Below, piece after piece: positions 53,085 through 62,599 of a stretch of DNA of 64,000 nucleotides. A model generated the notes under the pieces. The model was not told where the DNA came from. It made no database searches and saw only the letters and a program-made list of their open reading frames with translations. The position numbers and the translations under genes are program-made. The stretch is from contig CP065003.1 of NCBI GenBank assembly GCA_016700175.1, positions 3,606,001 to 3,670,000 on the forward strand. The letters run 5' to 3'. The first letter of the stretch is position 1. Every line of letters starts with the position of its first letter. This DNA comes from Acidobacteriota bacterium. GTDB taxonomy: Bacteria; Acidobacteriota; Blastocatellia; Pyrinomonadales; Pyrinomonadaceae.

Positions 53085-53390
53085 AACGACCTCCATCTGA
53101 CCTTGGCTGGCAAAATCCTTTGTTCTCTATGATTTTAGGATAGCACAGGGGCGGGGCGGCGGGAATCGGCGGCCGTCCGCGGCGCCTTCGGCCGCCGTAC
53201 CGAAAAAATAACTGCGCGGGCCGGTTTTGATTGGATAAATCGCTCGCGTTCGGTGTATGCTTGTAGGTTAAGATAGCGATCCGCAAGTCCACAGTTCACT
53301 TATATTTTCAGAGAGAGCCTCCAGATTCTGCGATCCATATAACACAACTATTGAAATGAAGATCGGGCCCCATCGGGCCGCTTGAGAGAA
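53085..53390. promoter_or_regulatory. Divergent spacer upstream of the mre operon
   Basis: No gene is seen. A GC hairpin, CGGCGGCCG (53167-53175) with CGGCCGCCG (53189-53197), lies mid-spacer. A TTGATT near 53227 and TAAGAT near 53269 are promoter-like words with wrong spacing, so no promoter is claimed. Confidence 0.4.
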
Positions 53391-54437
53391 ATGGCATTAA
53401 AGTCTTTATTTAGTTTATTTTCCAGCGATCTCGCGATCGACCTCGGAACGGCGAACACCCTTGTTTACGCGAAAGGCCGCGGCATAGTGGTCAGCGAGCC
53501 CTCGATAGTCGCGATCAACAAGATCACTAACCAGGTCGAAGCGGTCGGCCGTGACGCGAAGGAAATGCTCGGCAGGACGCCGGGCAACATCGTCGCGATC
53601 CGCCCGATGAAGGACGGCGTCATCGCCAACTTCGAGGTGACGGAGAAGATGCTTCAGCACTTCATCCGAAAGGCCCATAACGGCAAATCGTGGGTCCGGC
53701 CGAGAGTCGTCATCGGCATACCTTCGGAGATCACGCAGGTCGAGCGCCGCGCCGTAGAGGATTCCGCCTACAGGGCTAAGGCTTCCGAGGTCTACCTCGT
53801 TGAAGAGGCGATGGCCGCCGCGATCGGCGCCGGTCTTCCGATCACCGAGCCGCACGGCAACATGGTCGTCGATATCGGCGGAGGAACCACCGACATCGCG
53901 GTCATCTCGCTTTCCGGTATAGTCTACTCGCGCGCAGTCCGCGTGGCGGGTAACGAGATGGACGAGTCGATCACGCAGTTCATCAAGCGCAAGTACAACC
54001 TTCTGATCGGCGAGCGGACTGCCGAGGCGATCAAGATCTCGCTCGGCTCAGCGTTTCCGCTCGACGAGTCGCTTTCGATGGAGGTCCGCGGCCGCAACCT
54101 GATCGAGGGTATTCCGAAGACGATCAACATGACCGACGAGGAAGTCCGCGAGGCGCTTTCCGATTCGGTATCAACGATCGTCAACGCCGTCCGAGTCGCT
54201 CTGGAACGCACGCCGCCCGAGCTTTCGGCCGACATCGTCGAAAGGGGCATTGTCCTGACCGGCGGCGGCGCACTTTTGAAGAACCTGGACAAGCGCCTGA
54301 TGATCGAGACCGGGCTCCCCGTCGTCGTCGCCGACGATCCGCTCTCGTCGGTCGTTCTTGGAACCGGGAAGATGCTTTCCGATTTCGAACTGCTGAAGAG
54401 GGTCAAATGGGATAACTCCCTGATGACCGGCAGTTGA
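53391..54437 (+). CDS. mreB: Rod-shape actin homologue MreB
   Basis: 348 residues from ATG 53391. Actin-fold motifs: phosphate 1 AIDLGTANTLVY, phosphate 2 VVDIGGGTTDIAVIS, adenosine GGGALLKNLDK. The N-terminal ALKSLFSLFSSD is an amphipathic membrane-binding helix. It polymerises under the membrane and guides the wall elongation complex. First gene of mreBCD-mrdA-rodA. Confidence 0.97.
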   Translation: MALKSLFSLFSSDLAIDLGTANTLVYAKGRGIVVSEPSIVAINKITNQVEAVGRDAKEMLGRTPGNIVAIRPMKDGVIANFEVTEKMLQHFIRKAHNGKSWVRPRVVIGIPSEITQVERRAVEDSAYRAKASEVYLVEEAMAAAIGAGLPITEPHGNMVVDIGGGTTDIAVISLSGIVYSRAVRVAGNEMDESITQFIKRKYNLLIGERTAEAIKISLGSAFPLDESLSMEVRGRNLIEGIPKTINMTDEEVREALSDSVSTIVNAVRVALERTPPELSADIVERGIVLTGGGALLKNLDKRLMIETGLPVVVADDPLSSVVLGTGKMLSDFELLKRVKWDNSLMTGS

Positions 54438-54464
54438 TCCGCTGTCTGAAATACCGCTGTTTAC

Positions 54465-54505
54465 GGCCGGAGCTGAAGAGGACTTCGGTTCCGGCCTCGT
54501 GTTTT
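54465..54505 (+). terminator. Strong hairpin between mreB and mreC, probable partial terminator
   Basis: A 14-bp stem with two G-U pairs joins 54465-54478 and 54483-54496 around an AGGA loop. The T-rich tract GTGTTTTG starts four bases later. It would lower transcription of mreCD relative to mreB, or protect the mreB mRNA 3' end. Confidence 0.65.
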
Positions 54506-54532
54506 GATTCTCCGACGTTCCCGCACCAATAA

Positions 54533-55441
54533 ATGCCCGCAGAGAGAAGTCAAAAGGAAGTCTGGAGGCTGACGCCCTGGCTGATGATCGTGCTGTTGTT
54601 GGCGAATTTCGTGATGATGGCATACGACGCGAGGGCGGAGAACCAGGACCGCGTGCTTCGCGTTTGGACCCAGGCGCTCGCGAGATTCGTGCAGTCGCCG
54701 GTCACGTACGCCTCTTCTGCAGTGTCCGGATTCTACAACTCGCTCGTGGGCATGCGGACCGCCCAGTCGGAGAACGACACTCTCAAGCAGAGGATCCAGG
54801 AACTTGAGGTGCGGGCGCAACAGACAAGGGAGTTAGAATCCGAGAACAGACGGCTTCGCGATCTGCTCGACCTGAAGGAATCTGCGGACTACGACGTCCT
54901 TCCCGCGCAGATCATCGGCCGCGATGCGTCGGTCTGGTTCGATACGGCGATCATTAACCGCGGAAGCATCGATGGCGTGAAGCTTAATATGCCTGTCGTC
55001 GTCAATGGAGGCCTCGTTGGCAGGGTGACCGCCGTAAGCCCGCTGACATCGCAGATCGACCTGATAACGCGCGACAAATCGGGGCTTGGGGCCGTGATCG
55101 GGGAACTGGGGGATTCGAGCGCGCTCGGCGTGGTCAGGGGAACCGGGGAATCCGAAGTTCTCGAGATGAAGTACGTTCCTGGTTATGTCGAGGTGAAAGA
55201 GGGGGACGTGATTTACACGACGGGCCAGGACGGGATCTATCCTCCGGGGCTCAAGCTCGGAGAGGTGATAGAGGTCAGATCGGGTTCGGCGACCGTGCCA
55301 CATCAAATAAAGATCAGGCCCGGCGCGAGCATTTCCGGCCTTCAGGAGGTCGCTGTGCTCCTTTACACCGCGCCTGAGAAACCGGATTTCGAAAGGGCGC
55401 TTCCGAACGCGGTGGCGGATGACCAGGCACCGAACGACTGA
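54533..55441 (+). CDS. mreC: Rod-shape determining protein MreC
   Basis: 302 residues. One membrane helix (about 14-35), a coiled coil (about 70-115, SENDTLKQRIQELEVRAQQ) and two beta domains with NRGSIDGVKLNMPVV, VVRGTGES and GDVIYTTGQDGIYPPGLKLG. It links MreB, MreD and PBP2 in the periplasm. No Shine-Dalgarno is seen before ATG 54533, in line with low or coupled expression. Confidence 0.94.
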   Translation: MPAERSQKEVWRLTPWLMIVLLLANFVMMAYDARAENQDRVLRVWTQALARFVQSPVTYASSAVSGFYNSLVGMRTAQSENDTLKQRIQELEVRAQQTRELESENRRLRDLLDLKESADYDVLPAQIIGRDASVWFDTAIINRGSIDGVKLNMPVVVNGGLVGRVTAVSPLTSQIDLITRDKSGLGAVIGELGDSSALGVVRGTGESEVLEMKYVPGYVEVKEGDVIYTTGQDGIYPPGLKLGEVIEVRSGSATVPHQIKIRPGASISGLQEVAVLLYTAPEKPDFERALPNAVADDQAPND

Positions 55442-55458
55442 ACGGGTAAACAAGAAGA

Positions 55459-56001
55459 GTGAAGCTTACGATCGCATTGATCATCGCCATAGTGCTTCAG
55501 TGGACGTTGAGGAACGTCGCTGAACCCTTGGCGTATATCGACTTCCCGCTGATCGTCGTAGTGTATGCCGCGCTTCAGAGGAACTCGATCCGGGCGATTA
55601 TCTTCGGCACCATCGCTGGCGTCTCCACTGACGCGCTCAGCGGCGGGCTTCTGGGTGCGAACGGTTTCTCTAAAACATTGATAGCATTCATAGTTTCGGA
55701 GATCGCGAGACGCGTCTACCTGGACAACTTGCTTCTCAGGATACCCGTCATAGCGGGCGCTTGCGTTCTTGACGATCTGATATATTACGGGATGCACAAC
55801 CTGCTCGGTCAAGAGATCGAGGGCCAGATGCTCATCACGATTTCTTACACGCTTCTGGCGACGACCGTAGCGGGGACTATCTGCTATCTGCTGCTGGAAA
55901 ACCTCAGCGCTGAGAAGTTGTCCGGGCGAAGGCGCTCCGAGTTCTTCGGACCGAAGAGGCAGTCCCGAAGAAGAAACCCGATCAGGCTGGGCAGGAAGTG
56001 A
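55459..56001 (+). CDS. mreD: Rod-shape determining protein MreD
   Basis: 180 residues from GTG 55459 with AAGAAGA upstream. Five or six hydrophobic segments, including YIDFPLIVVVYAALQRNSIRA and GLLGANGFSKTLIAFIVSEI, match MreD. The basic C-terminus (RRSEFFGPKRQSRRR) is cytoplasmic. Part of the elongation complex. Spacing 17 bases to mreC and 7 to mrdA. Confidence 0.9.
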   Translation: MKLTIALIIAIVLQWTLRNVAEPLAYIDFPLIVVVYAALQRNSIRAIIFGTIAGVSTDALSGGLLGANGFSKTLIAFIVSEIARRVYLDNLLLRIPVIAGACVLDDLIYYGMHNLLGQEIEGQMLITISYTLLATTVAGTICYLLLENLSAEKLSGRRRSEFFGPKRQSRRRNPIRLGRK

Positions 56002-56008
56002 CCGAAAG

Positions 56009-58063
56009 ATGAAGGTACAGGATTTTGCACAGAACCTTCCGATAAGGCTCGGGACCATACAGGTCCTGGCCTTCGTGCTGCTCACGCTGCTCGGGATACG
56101 CCTCTATCATCTTCAGATCAACCGCGGGGAAGATTACCGTATACGCGCCGAGAACCAGCGGATCAGGATGATCCCGATCCCTGCGCCGCGCGGCGCCATC
56201 TTCGACCGCAACGGAAACCTCCTTGTCGATTCCCGATCCACGTACAACGTCACGCTGACTCACGAGCCGGGCGAGCAGATCAACCCCATGGACCGCGTCG
56301 ACGAGTATTCGAGGGGCCTCGCGGTCGAGCGCGAGTTCCTGATCGAGAGAATCAATCTGCTGAAGACTCGGCCGGATTACGAGACCCTTGTCCTGAAGGA
56401 GAACGCCACCCTTCAGGACATTACGTGGGTCGAGACGCGGACGCTCGAATTCCCCGAACTGAGGATCCAGCTCCAGCCGCAACGGTTCTACCCGCACGGA
56501 GAAATGCTCGCGCACGTGCTCGGCTATGTCGGCGAGGTCAGCCCGGCACAGCTGGAGAAGCCCGAGTACAGCCATCTCAAGCCGGGAGACATTATCGGAA
56601 AGGGCGGTCTCGAGCAGTACTACGACAAATATTTGCGAGGCCAGCCGGGTTATCGAAAGGTCATAGTGGACAGCCGCGGAAGGGTACAGAGCGAGATCGA
56701 CCTCGTACCGCCGCAGCCCGGCCAGGACCTGTACACGACGCTTGACCTCGATCTTCAGAAGGCCGCCGAGGAGCAGCTGGCGATGTCCGCGACAAAACGC
56801 GGCGCGATCATCGCGATGGACCCGCGCGACGGAGGAGTCCTCGCGATGGCCTCCGCGCCGTCGTTCGATCCGAATGTCTTCGTCCAGGGAAGCGCCACGA
56901 AAGAAGGCCGGCGGCAGATCGCTGCGTACTGGCAGGACGAAACGCGTCCGCTTTACAACAGGGCGATCCAGGGCCGTTACCATCCCGGTTCTACCTGGAA
57001 GATACCGGAATCCGTCGCCGCTCTGAGGCAGGGCGTCGTGACCGTGTCGAGCTCGAATCTCGCCTGCGGAGGCGGTATCACGATCGGCAACAAGTTCACG
57101 CGTTGCATGGGAAACCACGGTTCGCCGCCCCTGCAATACGCGATCACAAAGTCCTGCGACGGCTATTACTATCGCCTCGGTTTGAAGATGGGGCTCGAAG
57201 GCCTGATCAAGATGGTCGAGACCTTCGAGTACGACAAGCGGACCGGAGTTGATCTCCCGAACGAAGTGATCAGCCGGACGCCGAAGTACTACCGCGAGAT
57301 AGTCGAGAAGCGGAGCCGCGGAAGATGGCCCGATATAGAGACCGTGTTTGCCTCGATCGGACAGGTCACGGTCGACGTGACCCCCATCTCGATGCTCCGG
57401 GCAGTGACAAGCGTCGGCATCGGCGGGAAACTGCAGGTCCCGCATTTCATGAAGGAGTTTAAGGAGATCGGCGCCGTCGGCGAGAAGGGAGAACCGAACT
57501 ACGTGCCGGCCAAAAAGGGATTCGTGTACGAGGCGCCGGAGATACCGGTTGTCGAAATGACGGAGGAACAGAACAAGCTTGTCCTGGACGGAATGTACGG
57601 TGTCGTAAACGCAGGCGGTACGGCGACGAGGATCTCGATGGGCGAGGAGTTCGCGATCGCGGGCAAGACGGGAACGGCTCAGGTTACCGAGCTCGGCAAG
57701 GACAAGGGCAAACTGAAGGACCACGCGTGGTTCGTGGGTTTTGCTCCGGCGTACGCTCCCGAGATCGCCGTTGTCGCGATCATCGAGAATGCCGGCTTCG
57801 GAGGAACGCACGCGGCGCCTGCCGTGAAGGGCGTATTCGAGGCGTATGTAAAGAAATACAGAGGCGGCGGAGAGAAGGCGGAAGACGAAGAACCTTCCGC
57901 GACCGACAAAGTCAAACCGGAAGCAACGCCGACGCCGAACCCGGGCGCTAATGTGACCGCGCCGCCGGAGATAGACCCCGACCGTCCTTCGGCGAACATA
58001 ATCGGAAGAGAGATACCGCGCCGCAAGAAGTCGGATACCTCCGCCGACAACCGGGGACAGTAA
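56009..58063 (+). CDS. mrdA: Penicillin-binding protein 2 (class B transpeptidase MrdA)
   Basis: 684 residues. N-terminal membrane helix (about 18-36), pedestal domain with PAPRGAIFDRNGN, and transpeptidase domain with active-site STWK (HPGSTWKIPESV), the SxN-like KSCDGYYY and KTGTAQV. It cross-links new wall glycan during elongation. The C-terminal 55 residues are a Pro/Asp-rich tail, longer than in E. coli. The SCD in place of the usual SxN is common in PBP2. Confidence 0.95.
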   Translation: MKVQDFAQNLPIRLGTIQVLAFVLLTLLGIRLYHLQINRGEDYRIRAENQRIRMIPIPAPRGAIFDRNGNLLVDSRSTYNVTLTHEPGEQINPMDRVDEYSRGLAVEREFLIERINLLKTRPDYETLVLKENATLQDITWVETRTLEFPELRIQLQPQRFYPHGEMLAHVLGYVGEVSPAQLEKPEYSHLKPGDIIGKGGLEQYYDKYLRGQPGYRKVIVDSRGRVQSEIDLVPPQPGQDLYTTLDLDLQKAAEEQLAMSATKRGAIIAMDPRDGGVLAMASAPSFDPNVFVQGSATKEGRRQIAAYWQDETRPLYNRAIQGRYHPGSTWKIPESVAALRQGVVTVSSSNLACGGGITIGNKFTRCMGNHGSPPLQYAITKSCDGYYYRLGLKMGLEGLIKMVETFEYDKRTGVDLPNEVISRTPKYYREIVEKRSRGRWPDIETVFASIGQVTVDVTPISMLRAVTSVGIGGKLQVPHFMKEFKEIGAVGEKGEPNYVPAKKGFVYEAPEIPVVEMTEEQNKLVLDGMYGVVNAGGTATRISMGEEFAIAGKTGTAQVTELGKDKGKLKDHAWFVGFAPAYAPEIAVVAIIENAGFGGTHAAPAVKGVFEAYVKKYRGGGEKAEDEEPSATDKVKPEATPTPNPGANVTAPPEIDPDRPSANIIGREIPRRKKSDTSADNRGQ

Positions 58064-58070
58064 GTACGCG

Positions 58071-59192
58071 ATGGTTGCGATCATAGAAAAACGACAGTTA
58101 AGGGATTTCGACTGGCTTACGGCGGTGCTCGCTGTGGCGATCGTGGCCTTCGGTGTCTGGCAGATCTACAACGCGCAGCCTTCGGAGACCTACTGGTCGA
58201 AACAGATCCTTGGGCTCGGCATCGCTCTCGCGGCTATGCTGGTCGTCGCCGTTTCGGACTACCGGAGGATCGTCGATGCCGCCCCAGTTTTCTACGCCCT
58301 CGGCATCATTCTGCTGATCCTCGTACTGATCCCGGGACTCGGAGTGAAGATCAACGGTCAAAGGGCGTGGCTGGCCGTTCCTTTCATAGGCCGGTTCCAG
58401 CCTTCGGAGTTCGTGAAGATCCCCGTGGTGCTGATGCTTGCGAAATACTTCGGCAACAGGAAGCCCGGACCGCTGAGGTTCCGTGAAATGTTCGTCGGAG
58501 GCCTGATCCTTGCGCTTCCGCTCGTGCTGATCCTTATGGAGCCCGACGCGGGCCAGGCGATCACGTACTTTCCTCTGCTCGCCGTAGTGCTCTTTCTTTC
58601 CGCGGTCCGTATGCGGTACGTGGTTCTCGCGATCATCGCGACTCTGATCTTTGTCCCGACCGCCTACATTGTGGGAGTGAACACGGGATTCATAAAGAAC
58701 TATCAGCGCGAAAGGATCGAGGCGATCCTGGATCCGGAGAACGCGGATCCCCGCGGATTCGGCTATCACACGCACCAGTCGATGATCACGGTCGGAAAGG
58801 GAGGCCTGACCGGGATCAAAGGCAACCAGGAGATATCCCAAAGCGTTCTGAAGTTCCTTCCGGAACCGCATACGGACTTCATCTTCGCGGTAACCGCGGA
58901 AAACACTGGATTCGTGGGGTGTATATCGCTTCTGCTTGCCTACGCTCTGCTGATATCTCGTCTTGTGGCGGGCGCCCGCGAGGCGCCGGACAGGATAGGT
59001 ATGCTCGTGATCATGTCGATCGCGGGGGGAATGGTGTTCCAGATATTTATCAACGTCGGTATGGTGCTCGGATTCCTGCCGGTCATTGGCGTGCCTCTGC
59101 CGCTCATGAGCGCGGGGCTCTCCGCCGTCCTTTCGACGTTCATCGCGATCGGCTTCGTGATAAGTGTTAAAATGAGGCGTTTTGTCAATTAG
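58071..59192 (+). CDS. rodA: Peptidoglycan glycosyltransferase RodA (SEDS family)
   Basis: 373 residues with about ten membrane segments. Family motifs: INGQRAWLAVPFIGRFQPSEFVKI, EPDAGQAITYFPLL and, near the end, FQIFINVGMVLGFLPVIGVPLPLMSAG. The catalytic Asp is in EPDAG. It polymerises glycan from lipid II together with PBP2, encoded just upstream. Its end overlaps the Shine-Dalgarno region of the PBP1A gene. Confidence 0.95.
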   Translation: MVAIIEKRQLRDFDWLTAVLAVAIVAFGVWQIYNAQPSETYWSKQILGLGIALAAMLVVAVSDYRRIVDAAPVFYALGIILLILVLIPGLGVKINGQRAWLAVPFIGRFQPSEFVKIPVVLMLAKYFGNRKPGPLRFREMFVGGLILALPLVLILMEPDAGQAITYFPLLAVVLFLSAVRMRYVVLAIIATLIFVPTAYIVGVNTGFIKNYQRERIEAILDPENADPRGFGYHTHQSMITVGKGGLTGIKGNQEISQSVLKFLPEPHTDFIFAVTAENTGFVGCISLLLAYALLISRLVAGAREAPDRIGMLVIMSIAGGMVFQIFINVGMVLGFLPVIGVPLPLMSAGLSAVLSTFIAIGFVISVKMRRFVN

Positions 59193-59205
59193 GAGGTTTC
59201 AAGGG

Positions 59206-61779
59206 ATGGCAAACGGAAGAAAGAACGGAAAAACCCGCGAAATTAGTTCGGTCCCGGGAAAGGGACGGAGCTGGTGGCGGGTGCTTTGGTTTCCGACCGC
59301 ACTGGCGCTCGCCCTCTCGGCGGGCGGCCTGACGGGCATCCTTGGGGCTTACTATCTGAATAACTCAAGGTACGCGACGGAGGTCTCGGCGCTGGCGACC
59401 TACCGGCCGCCGCAGGTGACCAAGATCTATGCGGACGACGGCGAGACGGTGCTGGCCGAATTTGCTATCGAAAAGCGTATCCCGATCAAGGAAAAAGACA
59501 TCCCGCCGCTGGTAGAGAACGCGCTGCTTTCGATCGAGGACTACCGCTTCTATGACCACATAGGCATCGACCCGTACCGCATTCTGGGCGTCGTTTACAA
59601 GAACCTTCTGACGGGCAGGATGGAAGGCGCGTCGACGATCACACAGCAGCTTGCGAAGAACCTCTTCCTGACAAAAGAACAGACCTACACGAGAAAGGTC
59701 AGCGAGTGGATGATGGCTCTCGAGATCGAACGCTTCTATACGAAGCGCCAGATCCTGGAGATGTACATGAACTACGTCTTCCTCGGCGCCGGTTCTTACG
59801 GTTTCGAGGCCGGCGCGCGCACGTATTTCGGAAAGACGCTCAAGGACCTGACGCTCGAGGAGGCGGCGCTGCTGGCGGCGATCCCGAAATCCCCCGAGTA
59901 TTCGCCGACACGTAATATGGAACGGGCCAAGGCGCGCCGCAACATCGTCCTCGAACAGATGGCAAAGTACGGCCACATTTCCGAAGCGGAAGCCGCAGCC
60001 GCCAAGGCGAAGCCGATCAAACTGGCCGACTCGGCTTACTACCAGGCGCTGCCGAAGTCCACGGCCTGGGATTTCCCGGTGGAAGAGATCAGGAAATACC
60101 TCGAGTATAAATATACGACCCGCGTCGCCCAGGGCGGACTCGAGGTCTACACGACCATCAATGTGGAGGCGCAGAAGCTCGCCACAAGCGTGGTTCGCAA
60201 CAGGCTTCGCTCTTTCGACCGCGGGCGGAGGTGGCGATCCGATTACAGGGACATCCTGGTCGACGAGAACCGGGAACCGATCACGGACGCTCAGGCGGCC
60301 GAGAGGCGCCTGAATTCTTTCAAGCACGCTGACTGGTACGGCGACGCTTATGCCGAGGGCGAGTACATAAAGGGACTCGTTATGAGCGTCAATGAGACGG
60401 CAGACGTCGCGACCGTCAGATTCGGAAGGTATTCGGCGAAGGTGACTCCCAAGGATATGGGTCGCAGCGGTTCGACTCCGAAGAAAGAGTTCAAACGCGG
60501 GTACCTGGCCGAGTTCCTGATCAAAGAGGTCGATGACGCGAACGAAACGCTGACCGTCGAACTCGCGCAGGTGCCTGAGATCCAGGCGGCGATGGTGACG
60601 GTCAACGCGAAGAACGGCGAGATCGTCGCGATGGTCGGCGGGTACGACTACCACACCAACAAGTTCAACAACGCTACGCAGGGCCTCAGGCAGACCGGAT
60701 CCGCCTATAAACCGTTTATTTACACCGCGGCACTCGAGCACGGGATAACGCCGGACATGCTGGTAAGCGGCGCTCCACTGAAGCGCGGAGGATGGCAGCC
60801 GCACAACTACGACGGTTCGCTAAGCCACGCCAACGTGCCGATGAAGGTCGCACTTGCCAAGTCTTACAACCTGGCGGCGGTCCATTTGCTCGATCAGGTC
60901 GGCGTGCAGACCGGTGCCCAGATGGTGCGCAGGTTCGGCATCACGAATCCTATGGCGCCAAGTCTTCCGTCGGCGCTTGGCGCCAGTGAGGCGTCCCTTC
61001 TGGAAATGGTTTCGGCATACTCGACCTTCCCGAATAAGGGAGTCCGCGTCGAGCCGCATCTGATCAGGAAGGTGCTCGACCGCGACGGCAAACTTCTGGA
61101 GGAATGGGAGAAGACCACCTACAAGGTCACAAGCGAATATGTCGCGCTTTCGATGGTCGATATGATGCAGGGCGTCACCTCCGGCGGCGGAACCGCGCCG
61201 GGAGCTAACGCCGCCGGGCATCCGCTAGCCGGCAAGACCGGCACGGTGAACAATCACACGGACGTGTGGTTCATCGGCTATACGCCCACGTTCGTGACCG
61301 GCGTTTGGATGGGAAATCCGAAGAGGAAGACTTCGCTCGGCTCGGGCATGACCGGCGGCGGGGGCGCGCTTCCTTTCTTCAATTCCTTTATGAGCGAGTT
61401 CATGAAGGGAAAGAAGCGCGAGACGTTTCCGAAAACACCCGGAATACCGACGGAGATCCGCGCCCTTATCGCGCAGCGCAAGCGTGAGAGCCTTGAGAAA
61501 CTCGAGAGAGCGCAGGCGGCAGGCGAGAATCTTGGAGCGAACGTGAATGTCGCGACGGAGAACCCGGCCGGAACGGACAAGCCCTCGACCGTCGTGATCG
61601 GCCCTTCTCAAACCGGCCAGCCCGGAGCGAATCCGGGCGGACGGACCGACGGCACGAACAATCCTCCGGCGAATCCCGTGACGAGGCCCGTGCCGCGTCC
61701 TCCGGCGCTTACAAAGCCGGTGCCGCCTCCTCCGACTCCGGAGGGAGTGCGCCGGAAGGGAAAGAAGGGCGATAATTAG
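59206..61779 (+). CDS. mrcA: Class A penicillin-binding protein 1A
   Basis: 857 residues from ATG 59206 with AGGAGG upstream. Membrane helix about 30-52. The GT51 domain has ALLSIEDYRFYDHIGID, GASTITQQLAKNLFL and EMYMNYVFLGAGSYGFE. The transpeptidase domain has active-site SAYK (TGSAYKPFIY), SYN (AKSYNLAAV) and KTGTVN. The last 110 residues are a Pro/Gly-rich tail. It makes and cross-links peptidoglycan outside the Rod complex. Last gene of the wall cluster, before a perfect terminator. Confidence 0.96.
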   Translation: MANGRKNGKTREISSVPGKGRSWWRVLWFPTALALALSAGGLTGILGAYYLNNSRYATEVSALATYRPPQVTKIYADDGETVLAEFAIEKRIPIKEKDIPPLVENALLSIEDYRFYDHIGIDPYRILGVVYKNLLTGRMEGASTITQQLAKNLFLTKEQTYTRKVSEWMMALEIERFYTKRQILEMYMNYVFLGAGSYGFEAGARTYFGKTLKDLTLEEAALLAAIPKSPEYSPTRNMERAKARRNIVLEQMAKYGHISEAEAAAAKAKPIKLADSAYYQALPKSTAWDFPVEEIRKYLEYKYTTRVAQGGLEVYTTINVEAQKLATSVVRNRLRSFDRGRRWRSDYRDILVDENREPITDAQAAERRLNSFKHADWYGDAYAEGEYIKGLVMSVNETADVATVRFGRYSAKVTPKDMGRSGSTPKKEFKRGYLAEFLIKEVDDANETLTVELAQVPEIQAAMVTVNAKNGEIVAMVGGYDYHTNKFNNATQGLRQTGSAYKPFIYTAALEHGITPDMLVSGAPLKRGGWQPHNYDGSLSHANVPMKVALAKSYNLAAVHLLDQVGVQTGAQMVRRFGITNPMAPSLPSALGASEASLLEMVSAYSTFPNKGVRVEPHLIRKVLDRDGKLLEEWEKTTYKVTSEYVALSMVDMMQGVTSGGGTAPGANAAGHPLAGKTGTVNNHTDVWFIGYTPTFVTGVWMGNPKRKTSLGSGMTGGGGALPFFNSFMSEFMKGKKRETFPKTPGIPTEIRALIAQRKRESLEKLERAQAAGENLGANVNVATENPAGTDKPSTVVIGPSQTGQPGANPGGRTDGTNNPPANPVTRPVPRPPALTKPVPPPPTPEGVRRKGKKGDN

Positions 61780-61800
61780 GTCGTCCGACATTGATGAAGT

Positions 61801-61840
61801 AAACCAGGCCGCCTGAATAATCCAGGCGGCCTGGTTCTTT
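61801..61840. terminator. Perfect 14-bp terminator after the wall-elongation operon
   Basis: AACCAGGCCGCCTG (61801-61814) pairs exactly with 61822-61835 over a 7-base loop, followed by CTTTT. It lies between convergent genes; the plus strand has the better T-tract. Confidence 0.9.
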
Positions 61841-61860
61841 TGCGGGAGATTGAACGCGGA

Positions 61861-62472
61861 TCAGATCCCGTCGAAATCGGCTGTGGAACCGTGTTTGGAA
61901 GCGTAGAAAGGATGCTGCGAGACAGCGCCCCTCATGTTCGAGACGTCTTCGCCGGATAGTGAACCTCCGTTGAGAAGTTTGCCGGCGATTTCCCAGCCGA
62001 CCTCGAAAACCTTGTCCTTGCTCGACTTCTCGTCATACAGGCGCGCGTCCGGGTCCGAATTGGTCGAGTTCGCTCGGGCGTAAAGACACTGGGCGATGTA
62101 GGCGATCGATTCGGAGGTCGCGATGTCCATTTTTGCGGCTTTGAAATCGAACAGCGCGTGGGTTGTTTCGTGGACGATCAGAGCCTGCCGTGTGATCGAA
62201 TTGGCGCTAATGAACTTGATGTACAGCGTATTGCTCCCGGCCTTGTAGTATGCCGAACTGCTTTGCGAAGAGTCGAGCTTAACGTTCAAAGCGCCCTGCG
62301 TCACTTCGTAGTACATATGCGCGAGGTGCGCAGGGTCGAACGTGTGGCCCTGGAAAGTGAACTTCTTCATTTTATGGACCCGCGAACTTCCTAGTACGTT
62401 CGCGACGGTCTGCTTTGCTGCAGGCTCAAAACATTCTGTGATACTCATGATCTGAATATTTCCTCCGCTCAT
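61861..62472 (-). CDS. HExxH-containing protein of unknown function
   Basis: Up to 203 residues. The middle carries VHETTHALFDF, a zinc-metalloprotease HExxH motif, with a possible third ligand Glu in ATSESIAYIAQ, 15-20 residues later, as in gluzincins. No signal peptide. Start uncertain: ATG 62472, or ATG 62448, which follows GGAGGA at a long 12-base spacing. It may be an intracellular or secreted metallopeptidase-like protein; no family is named. Confidence 0.68.
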   Translation of the reverse strand: MSGGNIQIMSITECFEPAAKQTVANVLGSSRVHKMKKFTFQGHTFDPAHLAHMYYEVTQGALNVKLDSSQSSSAYYKAGSNTLYIKFISANSITRQALIVHETTHALFDFKAAKMDIATSESIAYIAQCLYARANSTNSDPDARLYDEKSSKDKVFEVGWEIAGKLLNGGSLSGEDVSNMRGAVSQHPFYASKHGSTADFDGI

Positions 62473-62535
62473 AGACAGACGCGGGAGACGTTTTTGCGAA
62501 AAGTTTCACAAGGACCGGAATATTTCTTTCAATGC

Positions 62536-62571
62536 AAAAGGCCGGGCCCGAACTGATCTCCGGACCCGGCC
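62536..62571 (-). terminator. Terminator of the NTF2-like gene
   Basis: On the minus strand an 11-bp stem with one G-U pair (62561-62571 with 62540-62550), loop of ten, then TTTT (62536-62539). Confidence 0.82.
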
Positions 62572-62599
62572 GCTTCAGACGCTGTCGATGATCAGCCGA

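Noticed and set aside
53085..53390. A sigma70 promoter for mreB
   Set aside because: Candidate hexamers have wrong spacing, so no site is claimed.
55982..58084. A 700-codon open frame antisense to mrdA, with similar ones antisense to the VWA gene (23808-25688), gyrB (42199-43440) and the PBP1A gene (59365-60804)
   Set aside because: Long antisense frames are expected in GC-rich genes; the proteins lack domains while the sense genes are certain.
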